64,000 nucleotides of DNA, taken from NCBI GenBank assembly GCA_050955045.1, contig JBPBQV010000011.1, forward strand, positions 99,472 to 163,471. The letters are read 5' to 3'. Below are positions 43,546 to 52,043 of this stretch, in pieces. The position numbers were made by a program, and so were the translations under genes. Source of the stretch: Mucilaginibacter_A sp050955045. GTDB lineage: Bacteria; Bacteroidota; Bacteroidia; Sphingobacteriales; Sphingobacteriaceae. Every line of letters starts with the position of its first letter. Within the stretch, counting starts at the first letter, position 1. The notes under the pieces were generated by a model. It saw only the letters and a program-made list of their open reading frames with translations, was not told the origin of the DNA and made no database searches.

Positions 43546-45084
43546 TCATCCAGCCCAACCTTCGCGATCTAAACTTCTAAACTGTATTGCTTCTGCCAGA
43601 TGTTCAATTTGGATATCTTCCGTTCCAGCTAAATCGGCAATCGTTCGGGCGACTTTCAAAATACGATCATAAGCGCGTGCACTCAAACCTAATTTTTCCA
43701 TTGCTTTTTTGAGCAGGATTTGTCCGGCTTCACTGATTTTACAAACCTGACGAACCATTTTAGAACCCATTTGCGCATTGCAATGCAAATCCGGATGATC
43801 TGCAAAACGCTTTTCCTGAATTTCCCTGGCTTTGATTACGCGTTCGCGGATAGCTTCACTTTTTTCTGATATTCTTTCAGAAGAAAGTTCTGTAAAATTG
43901 ACAGGTGTTACTTCTACATGCAAATCAATCCGATCCAGCAACGGACCAGATATTTTGCTGAGGTATTTTTGTACGATTCCTGGTCCGCAAACGCATTCCC
44001 GCTCCGGATGATTATAATAACCACAAGGACAAGGATTCATAGAAGCCACCAGCATAAAACTGGCCGGATAATCTACGCTCATTTTTGCGCGCGAAATCGT
44101 TACTTTCCGTTCTTCCAGCGGCTGGCGCATCACTTCTAAAACCGTTCGCTTAAATTCCGGCAATTCATCTAAAAACAAAACGCCGTTATGCGCCAGCGAA
44201 ATTTCTCCAGGCTGCGGGTTTCCTCCGCCGCCAACCAAAGCTACATCAGAAACGGTATGATGCGGTGAACGAAACGGCCGCACCGAAACCAGCGCATCAG
44301 CAGCAGCGAGTTTACCGGCAACAGAATGAATTTTAGTCGTTTCTAACGCTTCTGATAAACTTAAAGGCGGCAGGATAGAAGGCAAACGTTTTGCCAGCAT
44401 CGTTTTTCCGGCTCCGGGCGGTCCGATCAAAATGGCATTATGCCCGCCCGAAGCCGCAATTTCCAGTGATCGTTTGATGTTTTCCTGTCCTTTTACATCC
44501 GAAAAATCCGCATCATACAAACTGATACTGCGATAAAATTCATCTCGTGTATTGACCACTTCTTCTTCCAGCGGCTGGTCTCCGTTTAAAAAATCAACAA
44601 CTTCCGTAATTGAACTTACGCCAAAAACGGCTAAACTATCTACAATTGCAGCTTCGCGCGCATTTTGTTTGGGCAGGATGAAACCTTTGTAACCTTCTTT
44701 TCGTGCCTGAATAGCGATTGGTAACGCACCACGAATAGGCTGTAATCCGCCATCTAAAGAAAGTTCTCCCATGATGAGATACTTATCCAGGTCATCATGC
44801 ACGATCTGTCCTGAAGCAGCTAAAACGCCAATTGCAATTGTTAAATCGTAGGATGAACCTTCTTTGCGGACATCGGCAGGTGCCATATTTACCACAACCT
44901 GCTGCTTGGGCATGTGGTAATTACAGTTTTTTAAAGCCGATTTGACACGGAAATAACTCTCTTTAATTGCGTTATCGGGCAGGCCGACTACATAATATTT
45001 GGTTCCGCCAGTTATATTTACTTCGACAGTTATGGTGGTGGCTTCGATGCCGTAAACAGCACTGCCAAAAGTTTTTACAAGCAC
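43546..45084 (-). CDS. comM: YifB/ComM family Mg-chelatase-like AAA ATPase
   Basis: 512 residues. The N-terminal ChlI-like domain (VEVNITGGTKYYVVGLPDNAIKESYFRVKSAL) is followed by the AAA+ module with Walker A GPPGAGKTMLAKR and the insert HSVAGKL... FRSPHHTVSDVALVGGG, LFLDELPEF (Walker B), a cysteine cluster NPCPCGYYNHPERECVC, and the C-terminal helical domain. In Vibrio and Haemophilus, ComM is a hexameric helicase that promotes branch migration during natural transformation. It is widespread also in species not known to be competent. It is worth reading together with the uptake-sequence-like repeat of this window. Confidence 0.93.
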   Translation of the reverse strand: MLVKTFGSAVYGIEATTITVEVNITGGTKYYVVGLPDNAIKESYFRVKSALKNCNYHMPKQQVVVNMAPADVRKEGSSYDLTIAIGVLAASGQIVHDDLDKYLIMGELSLDGGLQPIRGALPIAIQARKEGYKGFILPKQNAREAAIVDSLAVFGVSSITEVVDFLNGDQPLEEEVVNTRDEFYRSISLYDADFSDVKGQENIKRSLEIAASGGHNAILIGPPGAGKTMLAKRLPSILPPLSLSEALETTKIHSVAGKLAAADALVSVRPFRSPHHTVSDVALVGGGGNPQPGEISLAHNGVLFLDELPEFKRTVLEVMRQPLEERKVTISRAKMSVDYPASFMLVASMNPCPCGYYNHPERECVCGPGIVQKYLSKISGPLLDRIDLHVEVTPVNFTELSSERISEKSEAIRERVIKAREIQEKRFADHPDLHCNAQMGSKMVRQVCKISEAGQILLKKAMEKLGLSARAYDRILKVARTIADLAGTEDIQIEHLAEAIQFRSLDREGWAG

Positions 45085-45149
45085 AGGAAATCAGATTAAA
45101 ATTTCCTGAAATTAATTAAAAATCAATAAAAATAACTTTAAAAAAATAT

Positions 45150-45599
45150 TTATCTAATTCCGAAATAGTAAACCCAGCCTATAAAAAGTAGCTGTAGCGG
45201 AATCCTAAACCATAAATAACTACTTCCTTTACCTTCGTTATTTCCTTTTTCGTAGTTAACATGTTGAATAGCAGAATAAATATTGGCTGGCAAAATCAGT
45301 ACAAAAAATAAAATTAGCAGCCAGGAAGTGGTTATTTTGAGCGAAGGAATAAGCAAACCAACTGCTGCTGCAATTTCAACAATTCCGGTAAAATAAACCC
45401 ATACTTCTTTTATCGGCATAAAATCGGGCATCATTAAAACCATGCCTTTGGTGTATTTAAAATGAGCGATTCCGGTGAAAAGTAGCATAACCGACATGGC
45501 GATACAACCTGCCAGCCTGTAATTTAAATCCGGAAAAAAGAAATAAATCACAAAAAAACTGATGATAAAAACAGTAATTAAAACGATTAATGGTTTCAT
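45150..45599 (-). CDS. DoxX-like membrane protein
   Basis: 149 residues with four hydrophobic segments, matching the DoxX/DoxX-like family: FTGIAHFKYTKGMVLMMPDFMP, VYFTGIVEIAAAVGLLIPSLK, and IYSAIQHVNYEKG. Family members are small inner-membrane proteins of unclear role, some linked to redox or quinone metabolism. Unlinked in function to ffh, which lies 75 bp upstream with a terminator between. It carries an exact repeat copy at 45401-45412 (read as PIKEVW) and a near copy in its first codons. Confidence 0.82.
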   Translation of the reverse strand: MKPLIVLITVFIISFFVIYFFFPDLNYRLAGCIAMSVMLLFTGIAHFKYTKGMVLMMPDFMPIKEVWVYFTGIVEIAAAVGLLIPSLKITTSWLLILFFVLILPANIYSAIQHVNYEKGNNEGKGSSYLWFRIPLQLLFIGWVYYFGIR

Positions 45600-45614
45600 G
45601 TTTTAAGTTGAGAA

Positions 45615-45626
45615 ATGCTTCTTTTA
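45615..45626 (-). repeat. Dispersed 12-mer between ffh and the DoxX gene
   Basis: ATGCTTCTTTTA followed by GCACATAAAA, directly next to the ffh terminator stem. Confidence 0.88.
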
Positions 45627-45635
45627 GCACATAAA

Positions 45636-45661
45636 AAAACCGGAAGTTTATTTCCGGTTTT
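45636..45661 (-). terminator. Terminator after ffh
   Basis: AAAACCGGAA and TTCCGGTTTT form a 10-bp perfect stem with a six-base loop, 14 bp beyond the ffh stop; the minus-strand transcript continues into a T run. Confidence 0.85.
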
Positions 45662-45674
45662 CAAATTTTATCCA

Positions 45675-47003
45675 TTATTGTTTCGGCATGTTCCGCATCA
45701 TTTTGGCCATTTGTGCCGGATTTGAAAACTGCTTCATCATCTTTTTCATATCATCAAACTGTTTGATTAACCGGTTCACTTCTGCCAGTTCGTTGCCGGA
45801 ACCTTTTGCAATTCGCATACGGCGGCTTTGGTCAATGATATCCGGATTTTCTTTTTCTTTCGGTGTCATAGATTGAATAATCGCTTCAATCGATTTAAAA
45901 GCATCATCCTGAATATCAATATCTTTCATCGCTTTGCCAACGCCTGGAATCATGCCCATCAAATCTTTCATGTTGCCCATTTTTTTGATTTGCTGGATCT
46001 GACCAAAAAAATCGTTGAAATCGAATTTATTTTTGCGGATTTTCTTTTGTAGTTCAGCGGATTCCTTTTCGTCGAATTGCTGCTGCGCACGTTCAACCAA
46101 AGAAATTACGTCGCCCATTCCCAAAATCCGAGACGACATCCGATCCGGGTGGAAAACGTCAATAGCTTCCATTTTTTCACCGGTTCCGATGAATTTGATC
46201 GGTTTGTTAACAACAGATTTGATAGATAAAGCTGCACCGCCGCGCGTATCACCGTCCAGTTTGGTTAAAACTGCTCCGGTAAAATCGAGACGATCATTAA
46301 AAACTTTTGCTGTATTTACGGCATCCTGACCAGTCATCGCATCCACCACAAACAAAATTTCGTGTGGGTTTAATGCTTTTTTTACCTGCTCAATTTCCAC
46401 CATCATGGCTTCATCGATAGCCAGACGGCCGGCAGTATCGATAATTAAAACATTATTGCCGTTTTGTTTGGCTTGCGCTAAACCTTCCAGAGCAATCGCG
46501 ATTGGATCTTTAGATTCTAAATTGGCATAAACCGGCACACCAACTTGCTCGCCCAAAACCTTCAATTGCTCTATTGCAGCCGGACGATAAACGTCGCCAG
46601 CAACCAGCAAAGGCTTTTTATTTTTTTGTGTTTTTAGAAAAAGTGCCAGTTTACCAGAAAAAGTGGTTTTACCTGCACCATTTAATCCGGCAATTAAAAT
46701 GATGGTTGGCGTTGCCGGAAAAGTCAATTCGGCAGTTGTTCCGCCCATCAAATTTGTCAACTCATCACTCATGATTTTGGTGAGCAACTGGCCGGGAGAA
46801 ATCGACGTTAATACGTTCTCACCCAAAGCTTTCTGCCGCACTTCATCCGTAAAAGCTTTGGCCGTTTTATAGTTTACGTCGGCATCCAGCATGGCTTTAC
46901 GGATTTCTTTCATGGTTTCGGCCACGTTTATTTCCGTGATCGAACCTTGTCCTTTTAAAACCTTGAATGCGCGGTCGAGTTTATCCGAAAGATTATCAAA
47001 CAT
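45675..47003 (-). CDS. ffh: Signal recognition particle protein Ffh
   Basis: 442 residues. NG GTPase domain: G1 GLNGAGKTTFSGKLA, VLIIDTAGRLAIDE, TKLDGDTRGGAALS. The methionine-rich M domain at the C-terminus (MKKMMKQFSNPAQMAKMMRNMPKQ region) binds signal peptides and SRP RNA. It targets membrane proteins to the translocon with FtsY, which is not in the window. The start MFDNLSDKLDRAFKVLKGQG is standard. A minus-strand TAACTTTG box at 47031-47038 fits a promoter 27 bp upstream. Confidence 0.97.
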   Translation of the reverse strand: MFDNLSDKLDRAFKVLKGQGSITEINVAETMKEIRKAMLDADVNYKTAKAFTDEVRQKALGENVLTSISPGQLLTKIMSDELTNLMGGTTAELTFPATPTIILIAGLNGAGKTTFSGKLALFLKTQKNKKPLLVAGDVYRPAAIEQLKVLGEQVGVPVYANLESKDPIAIALEGLAQAKQNGNNVLIIDTAGRLAIDEAMMVEIEQVKKALNPHEILFVVDAMTGQDAVNTAKVFNDRLDFTGAVLTKLDGDTRGGAALSIKSVVNKPIKFIGTGEKMEAIDVFHPDRMSSRILGMGDVISLVERAQQQFDEKESAELQKKIRKNKFDFNDFFGQIQQIKKMGNMKDLMGMIPGVGKAMKDIDIQDDAFKSIEAIIQSMTPKEKENPDIIDQSRRMRIAKGSGNELAEVNRLIKQFDDMKKMMKQFSNPAQMAKMMRNMPKQ

Positions 47004-47078
47004 CTTTAAAAATCATTTTAATTAGTAACGCAAAGTTATGATTTTGAAGCTATAAAATAAATCGGAATATGTTTTACA

Positions 47079-47099
47079 ATGCTTCTTTTATCGGATAAA
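47079..47099 (-). repeat. Dispersed 12-mer, extended copy
   Basis: ATGCTTCTTTTA then TCGGATAAAA, in the 113-bp gap between the DUF3078 stop and the ffh start. Confidence 0.9.
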
Positions 47100-47116
47100 A
47101 ATCAGCATAAACAGAG

Positions 47117-48175
47117 TTATCTCCACGAAGGGAATTTATAAATAATTCCTAATGCTAAACTTTGATAAGCTTGTAATTTATTAGTTGTAAGCGTGTTCGG
47201 ATCGTAAAGCAAAGTTCCGTTTAAGGTTACATTAAACAAACGGTTAATTTTTGCCGTTAAAGTTGCATCCAAACGATGTGTCATTTTAAAAGGCGTATCA
47301 TAAGGAATAAATATCAGGTAACGTGCTTTTAAATTCATGTTTTTGGCAATATCTTTATCAATATTAGAAACAATCTGAAAAGCAAGCTGATTAAGCACTC
47401 TGTTGCCAATATGAACACCATAAGCAACTGTATCACCATGATAAATGGTATTATTTAATACAAATGTTTGTCGTGCTGTTCCTGTACCAAACCGTGCGGT
47501 AAAATAAGTAGTGGGCTTGTACTCAAAACCGACAGATTCTGTAAGATAACCCGGAGCCATAAATCTTGAAATTAGCGTAGGTGCAACGGTTACATCATTA
47601 GAATAGGTAAATCCCTGATCAAATTGAGATTCAAAACTGAGCGAGCCGTAAAAGTTCCAGTGTTTGGAAAAACTGATAGAAACTTTATTGTCCCAAAAAA
47701 TCCGGTCATTTGTTTTTCGTTCTATCTGCCCACGGTTTTTAACCTTGCCGTATTGCAAACTTAGTTGTGAAGTGAAGTTTTTTCCGTCCCGGTTGTATTC
47801 GGTTCTATAATCAAAATTTGAACCTACAGCAAGCGAACTAATACCGCCGGCGCTCCAGTTATTGCTAAATGCAGATTGATTAAGGTTGAGGCCAAAAATG
47901 ATATTTTTACGCCAATAGCTTACAATATAATTCAACTCAGGAACAGGAACATACTCCGGCCATAAACTTAAAGGTTGTAAGCGCACCGGCAAAATATTCC
48001 GGCCTGGTTCTATCCTAAACCGGTTTAAAAGATTTGTATCGATTTTAACCGTGTCAATTCTGATGGTATCTGTTTTGACAGAATCTACTCTGACAGTATC
48101 TGATTTTTGTGCAAGTGCTTGATTAAAAATCAGCGATAAAAGAAGCATGAACAGGAAAGCCGGAAGCTTAAGCAT
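47117..48175 (-). CDS. DUF3078 outer-membrane-type protein
   Basis: 352 residues from the ATG at 48175. A signal peptide ends ALAQ, then comes a short repeated stretch of Asp-Thr-Val/Ile units (about 27-48, DSVKTDTIRIDTVKIDT) and a beta-strand-rich domain with the DUF3078 landmarks SYWRKNIIFGLNLNQSAFSNNWSAGG and WDNKVSISFSKHWNFYGSL. The many amphipathic strands and final aromatic residue pattern (IYKFPSWR) suggest an outer-membrane barrel. The function is unknown. A dispersed 12-mer at 48137-48148 encodes part of the signal peptide. Confidence 0.85.
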   Translation of the reverse strand: MLKLPAFLFMLLLSLIFNQALAQKSDTVRVDSVKTDTIRIDTVKIDTNLLNRFRIEPGRNILPVRLQPLSLWPEYVPVPELNYIVSYWRKNIIFGLNLNQSAFSNNWSAGGISSLAVGSNFDYRTEYNRDGKNFTSQLSLQYGKVKNRGQIERKTNDRIFWDNKVSISFSKHWNFYGSLSFESQFDQGFTYSNDVTVAPTLISRFMAPGYLTESVGFEYKPTTYFTARFGTGTARQTFVLNNTIYHGDTVAYGVHIGNRVLNQLAFQIVSNIDKDIAKNMNLKARYLIFIPYDTPFKMTHRLDATLTAKINRLFNVTLNGTLLYDPNTLTTNKLQAYQSLALGIIYKFPSWR

Positions 48176-48237
48176 AGTGCACAAAGAAAAGCAAAAATGG
48201 TTTTTTCCGGAAAAAATAATATTTATTCTGCCTGAAC

Positions 48238-48579
48238 TTAGGTTTGAGGCTTGAAATAATGAATCCAGGAAAAGATTTTTCTTTTGGCCAAATAATCTGT
48301 AAAAAGATCATTTGCATAAGCTTCCCGCTCAAAAACAATGTTCATGTAAGCTTCGTGGTGGCTTTGGAAGATGGTTCGGTTGTATAAATAATTGATGAGG
48401 TAAAAGAAGTAAAAAGGCAGCACCAGTAATTCTAATTGCTGCCGTAGATGAATAATTTCGTGCCGGATAATTACCTGATTAAACTTTAATGCTTCTTCTT
48501 TCACCAAAATAAACGGAAACAAAGCCATGCCGCTTGCCGGAAGCGAAGGAACAACCAAAATTGGATAATTCCACTTCAT
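48238..48579 (-). CDS. Very small M56-like HExxH membrane protein
   Basis: 113 residues. A gluzincin-type zinc site can be read: HEIIH in IIRHEIIHLRQQLELL, and a possible third ligand in FEREAYANDLF, as in M56/M48 peptidases. Between them are one or two hydrophobic segments (LLVLPFYFFYLINYLY). The N-terminal MKWNYPILVVPSLPASGMALFPFILVK is also hydrophobic. It looks like a minimal version of the BlaR1/M56 protease core. Whether it is an active protease is unknown. Its start overlaps the stop of the upstream gene by 4 nt (ATGA), so the two are translationally coupled. Confidence 0.72.
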   Translation of the reverse strand: MKWNYPILVVPSLPASGMALFPFILVKEEALKFNQVIIRHEIIHLRQQLELLVLPFYFFYLINYLYNRTIFQSHHEAYMNIVFEREAYANDLFTDYLAKRKIFSWIHYFKPQT

Positions 48580-49319
48580 TTTAAAGGTTGTAACGGAGAT
48601 AATAAATAAAGGGATGGATTGCGCCGAAAACGGTTATAGCAGGATTTGATGTAGGAAATAAAATCGTATTCATTCATCAGTACAACTAGATCATAATCCG
48701 GTCGATAACGGTACATAAAATTGGTTAATTGTTCGCCTTTTAAACCTGTAATGGCACCTACAATAATCGGGTTGAAACGGGCATCTACCACGTTGGCTTT
48801 ATAATCGCGCTCCACAATTCCTCTCAATTTTGTGGCGTTACGTCCCCGTCTGCTTAGCATATTGTAAATGGCATCAATACCAATTCCGGCACCGTTGCTA
48901 CCAGTGGTTAATAAATCTTTGTTTGCTATTGAACCATAAATCTGATTAAATTCCTTTTTGGTGGCTTCTAACTGCTTCTGTGCATTCAGAACGGAATCTT
49001 TAATGGTTACCTCACGCAAGGTAATACTGGAGCGTTTTAAGTAAACAAGAACAGATTGTAAAGCTGTAATTTTTACAGTATCGCTAAAATAACCTATTTT
49101 AGAAAAAATAAGTACATCATTTAGCTGTGCTGCTATTTTAAATTCGCCTTTAAGGTTGTTAAAAGTATTTGCTTTGGTGCGGTTATTACTTACCAGTACG
49201 CGTGCAATCCGCTCTTTGGTGCTTTGGTCAAACACAATTCCTTGAAATTGATTTTCCTGTGCATACACCTTTCCAAAAAGCAATAAAAAGAAAACACACC
49301 AACGAAAATATTTCAGCAT
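48576..49319 (-). CDS. Carboxypeptidase-D-like regulatory domain protein, secreted
   Basis: 247 residues: signal peptide (to VYAQ, about residue 21), a CarboxypepD_reg_2-like domain (about 22-95; FQGIVFDQSTKERIARVLVSNN ... KGEFKIAAQLNDVLIFSKIGY), then a conserved but unassigned C-terminal region (IYGSIANKDLLTTGSNGAGIGIDAIYNMLSRRGRNATKL). It is the first cistron of a pair with the tiny HExxH protein. The layout resembles the 36446-37087 protein, but the two are not close in sequence beyond the first domain. Confidence 0.8.
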   Translation of the reverse strand: MLKYFRWCVFFLLLFGKVYAQENQFQGIVFDQSTKERIARVLVSNNRTKANTFNNLKGEFKIAAQLNDVLIFSKIGYFSDTVKITALQSVLVYLKRSSITLREVTIKDSVLNAQKQLEATKKEFNQIYGSIANKDLLTTGSNGAGIGIDAIYNMLSRRGRNATKLRGIVERDYKANVVDARFNPIIVGAITGLKGEQLTNFMYRYRPDYDLVVLMNEYDFISYIKSCYNRFRRNPSLYLLSPLQPLK

Positions 49320-49380
49320 TATCCTACAAAAATACTTTACTGGGTCGAGATTTTGTATTCTCTTAACAATAATTAACCTA

Positions 49381-50259
49381 TTAATGAGCGATAATCAGTT
49401 GCTGGCCAATTTTGATGTTATCATCGCCAATGGTGTTTAGCGCTTTTAGTTCATCAACACTTAAACCGAACCGTTTGGAAACGTTGTATAAAGTATCACC
49501 TTGTTTAACCTCGTAACTTTTATTGTTGCTGATAGGTAAAATTTGTGGAGATACTACCAGCTTTGTGGGCGATGGGGCTTTTTGTAAAGAATCCTTGCTT
49601 TGTTTACCGATGTTTTTATTGATTTGAGTAAGCACCCGGTCTTCGCGCTTAATTTTCTGGTAATCGGTTTCGCTTATATCGTACTGATCTAGGTTGTATT
49701 TTTTGATTAAACCAACAATCAGCTGCGGATATCTTGGATTAGTAGCATAGCCCGCAGCTTTTAAACCATCAGCCCAGCCTTCGTAATCGTTTTTATCCAG
49801 CTCGAATAAATGCGCGTAACGTTTTCGTTTTAAAAACTCGGAATGATCGCGGAAAGAGCTTTCCGGATTATCATAAACCCGGAAACAATCGTTAATCTTA
49901 TCATCATTTTTATAATAAGATTTTCCTTTCCAGTCCGAAGTACATTTAATACCAAAATGATTATTAGCCACAACTGCTAATTCTCCATTCCCGTTTCCGG
50001 ATTCCAGCAAGCCTTGCGCAAGTGTTATGCTGGCCGGAATACCATAAATATTCATTTCCTGCACAGCAATGTTTCGGAAACGATCTATATATTGTCCAAC
50101 GCCACCAAACGTGGTGTAATTTGCAATAGCATCTTTATTAATTTTTTGTACCGATTTATTGTTGCGGGTAGCCTGACGACTGGTAATTCCTTTCTTTTTT
50201 CTGGAACCACAGGAAGCTAAAATTATAACAACCATGAAAAAAGCCCATTTTTTATACAT
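49381..50259 (-). CDS. Glucosaminidase (GH73) lipoprotein with LysM
   Basis: 292 residues. A lipobox IILASCGSR near residue 17 predicts a lipoprotein. The GH73 peptidoglycan-hydrolase domain spans about 55-200 (IPASITLAQGLLESGNGNGELAVVANNHFGIKC with the catalytic glutamate, GWADGLKAAGYATNPRYPQLIVGLI), and a LysM domain closes the protein (YEVKQGDTLYNVSKRFGLS ... IKIGQQLII). It should cut glycan strands while anchored to a membrane. A second, shorter GH73 gene lies 77 bp upstream on the same strand, so the two are a tandem pair. Confidence 0.92.
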   Translation of the reverse strand: MYKKWAFFMVVIILASCGSRKKKGITSRQATRNNKSVQKINKDAIANYTTFGGVGQYIDRFRNIAVQEMNIYGIPASITLAQGLLESGNGNGELAVVANNHFGIKCTSDWKGKSYYKNDDKINDCFRVYDNPESSFRDHSEFLKRKRYAHLFELDKNDYEGWADGLKAAGYATNPRYPQLIVGLIKKYNLDQYDISETDYQKIKREDRVLTQINKNIGKQSKDSLQKAPSPTKLVVSPQILPISNNKSYEVKQGDTLYNVSKRFGLSVDELKALNTIGDDNIKIGQQLIIAH

Positions 50260-50336
50260 ACTGCTGTATTTACGCGGGCAAATATAAATTGTTTTGGAAA
50301 TAAGGAACAGGGAGAAACTGATATCGGAAGTTTGAA

Positions 50337-50795
50337 TTATTGAACTTCCACAGGTTTTTCGTCAAAGCTGTTTAACTCAAACTTTTTAATCAGCGATAAT
50401 ACCTGGGAAGACCATTTTCCGCTGCTGGCATAACCGCCGCGCTGGATGCCTTTTGCCCAGCCTTTATAATCAAAAGAGTCAAATTTATCAGATAAGTTTC
50501 GTTTCGAAATTATACGGGCAAAATCTTCAAAAGATTCTAAAACAGAATCATATGTTTTGTAAGAACGCCTTCCTTTCATACCAAACTGATTATTGTTTTG
50601 CCTGGCAAGTTTACTATTTCCACTGGCAGATTCGTGCATCGCGATGGCTAAAGTTACACTGGCCGGAATTCCGTAATCGTGCATGATACTTATGGCAGCA
50701 TCTTTGTACTTCTCAATATAGGATTTTGGAGTATTTTGTGCTTTTGCAAAAAAACAGACAAATAGTAAGGTTAAAAACAGTATTAATTTCTTCAT
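50337..50795 (-). CDS. Secreted short glucosaminidase (GH73)
   Basis: 152 residues: signal peptide (MKKLILFLTLLFVCFFAKAQ) and a bare GH73 domain (IPASVTLAIAMHESASGNSKLARQNNNQFGMKG; GWAKGIQRGGYASSGKWSSQVLSLI), without LysM or lipobox. Same core as the lipoprotein next door, thus probably a paralogue released into the periplasm. The start ATG overlaps the stop of the O-methyltransferase gene by 4 nt, so they are translationally coupled. A dispersed 12-mer at 50772-50783 encodes part of the signal peptide. Confidence 0.88.
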   Translation of the reverse strand: MKKLILFLTLLFVCFFAKAQNTPKSYIEKYKDAAISIMHDYGIPASVTLAIAMHESASGNSKLARQNNNQFGMKGRRSYKTYDSVLESFEDFARIISKRNLSDKFDSFDYKGWAKGIQRGGYASSGKWSSQVLSLIKKFELNSFDEKPVEVQ

Positions 50796-51439
50796 AATTG
50801 TTTTTTTCGGATGATCATTAGTCCATCCCGAATTGGAAGGATCAGATTTTCTACCCGTGAGTCAGCAGTTATTTTGTCATTAAACTCCCGAAGTAAAATC
50901 ACATCTTTTTCCTGAAATTCAGGATCTGCAATTTTTCCTTTTCTTATAATATTATCAACTATAATTAAGCCTCCTGGCCTGATATTGTCGACTATAAACT
51001 CATAATATTTATAATTATTGCGTTTATCAGCATCAATAAATGCAATATCGTATATTTTATCTGATAATAAAGGAAAAATATCAAAAGCTTCACCTATAAA
51101 TAAGTTAATTTTATTTACGTAACCAGAGGCTAAAAAGTTACTTTTTAACATATCTTCCAGTTCAGGATTTGCTTCTATCGTATCAATTTTGCCGTTTGCT
51201 GCCAATCCTTCAGCTAAACAAATTGTAGAATAACCTGTAAAAGTTCCTATTTCTAAAATTAATTTAGGTTGAAGCAATTTGCTGAAAAAACTTAATAATC
51301 TACCCTGATAATGGCCGGAAATCATGTGCGGGCGCAGCACTTTTAAATGCGTTTCGTGAGCGATTTTTTGCAAAATATCGGGTTCTGGTTCGCAATGGTT
51401 TTCCAGATAAGTTTGCAGTAAAGAGTCCGGCATTTCCAT
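50792..51439 (-). CDS. Class I SAM-dependent O-methyltransferase (COMT-like)
   Basis: 215 residues with the pattern of the caffeoyl-CoA/catechol O-methyltransferase family: LILEIGTFTGYSTICLAEGL (AdoMet site), DTIEANPELEDM, YDIAFIDADKRNNYKYYEFI (metal-binding aspartates), and GGLIIVDNIIRKGKI. Bacterial members methylate small phenolics or tRNA-linked substrates (TrmR in Bacillus makes mo5U methyl esters); the substrate here is uncertain. It is the first cistron coupled to the short glucosaminidase. Confidence 0.88.
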   Translation of the reverse strand: MEMPDSLLQTYLENHCEPEPDILQKIAHETHLKVLRPHMISGHYQGRLLSFFSKLLQPKLILEIGTFTGYSTICLAEGLAANGKIDTIEANPELEDMLKSNFLASGYVNKINLFIGEAFDIFPLLSDKIYDIAFIDADKRNNYKYYEFIVDNIRPGGLIIVDNIIRKGKIADPEFQEKDVILLREFNDKITADSRVENLILPIRDGLMIIRKKQL

Positions 51440-51494
51440 CCGGCAAAGTTATAAATTTCAAAATAGTAGTCAGCCTGTCTGTTTTTTCGGGCAG

Positions 51495-51506
51495 ATGCTT
51501 CTTTTA
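51495..51506 (-). repeat. Dispersed 12-mer at the ruvX stop
   Basis: ATGCTTCTTTTA, whose last three bases (TTA) are the complement of the ruvX stop codon. Confidence 0.88.
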
Positions 51507-51920
51507 CCGGCTAATTTTTTCGAGGTAGGATTGTAAAATTATTATTGCAGAAATGGTATCAATCCGGGATTTATCCTGACGATCAATTTTTTTCATTCCA
51601 CTTTGTGCAATTACTGCCGAAGCCATTTTAGAAGTAAATCGCTCGTCCATCATTTCCACCGGAACCAACGGAAAATTCTTTTTTAAAATCGTTACAAAAC
51701 CTTTAATCATTGGTGCAGATTGCGAAGGTGAGCCGTCCATTTGCTTTGGTTCGCCCACGATAAATTTTTCCACTACTTCTTTTACCAGATATTTTTTCAA
51801 GTATTCTACAATATCTTTCGGATGAACGGTTTCCAGTCCGGTTGCAATAATTTGTAAAGGATCAGTTACGGCAATTCCAATGCGTTTGGTGCCGTAATCA
51901 AAGGCCATAATGCGGGGCAT
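51504..51920 (-). CDS. ruvX: Putative pre-16S rRNA nuclease / Holliday junction resolvase RuvX
   Basis: 138 residues of the YqgF family with an RNase H-like fold. Motifs: FDYGTKRIGIAVTDP with the first catalytic aspartate, KFIVGEPKQMDGS, MDERFTSKMA and, near the end, DRQDKSRIDTISAIIILQSYL. It matures the 5' end of 16S rRNA in E. coli; the resolvase activity is older annotation. Both ends touch copies of the dispersed repeat: the stop at 51495-51506 and the start codon at 51919-51930. Confidence 0.93.
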   Translation of the reverse strand: MPRIMAFDYGTKRIGIAVTDPLQIIATGLETVHPKDIVEYLKKYLVKEVVEKFIVGEPKQMDGSPSQSAPMIKGFVTILKKNFPLVPVEMMDERFTSKMASAVIAQSGMKKIDRQDKSRIDTISAIIILQSYLEKISR

Positions 51921-51930
51921 ACTGTTTTTA
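51919..51930 (-). repeat. Dispersed 12-mer, TAAAAACAGTAT form, at the ruvX start
   Basis: Exact copy; on the minus strand the last two bases AT are the first two of the ruvX ATG. It is preceded on that strand by a degenerate TTTAACCCGA flank. Confidence 0.88.
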
Positions 51931-52043
51931 TCGGGTTAAATTTTGGATCAGTTATCAAACTGAATTGTAAAACCCGGATCAAAGGTATCACCTGTAAAGC
52001 TTTTCAAAAGCATAATCTCAATACTAATTCTTAATTTGCAACG

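Noticed and set aside
43546..45084. comM as proof of natural competence
   Set aside because: YifB/ComM is widespread in bacteria not known to take up DNA; it is only compatible with the uptake idea.
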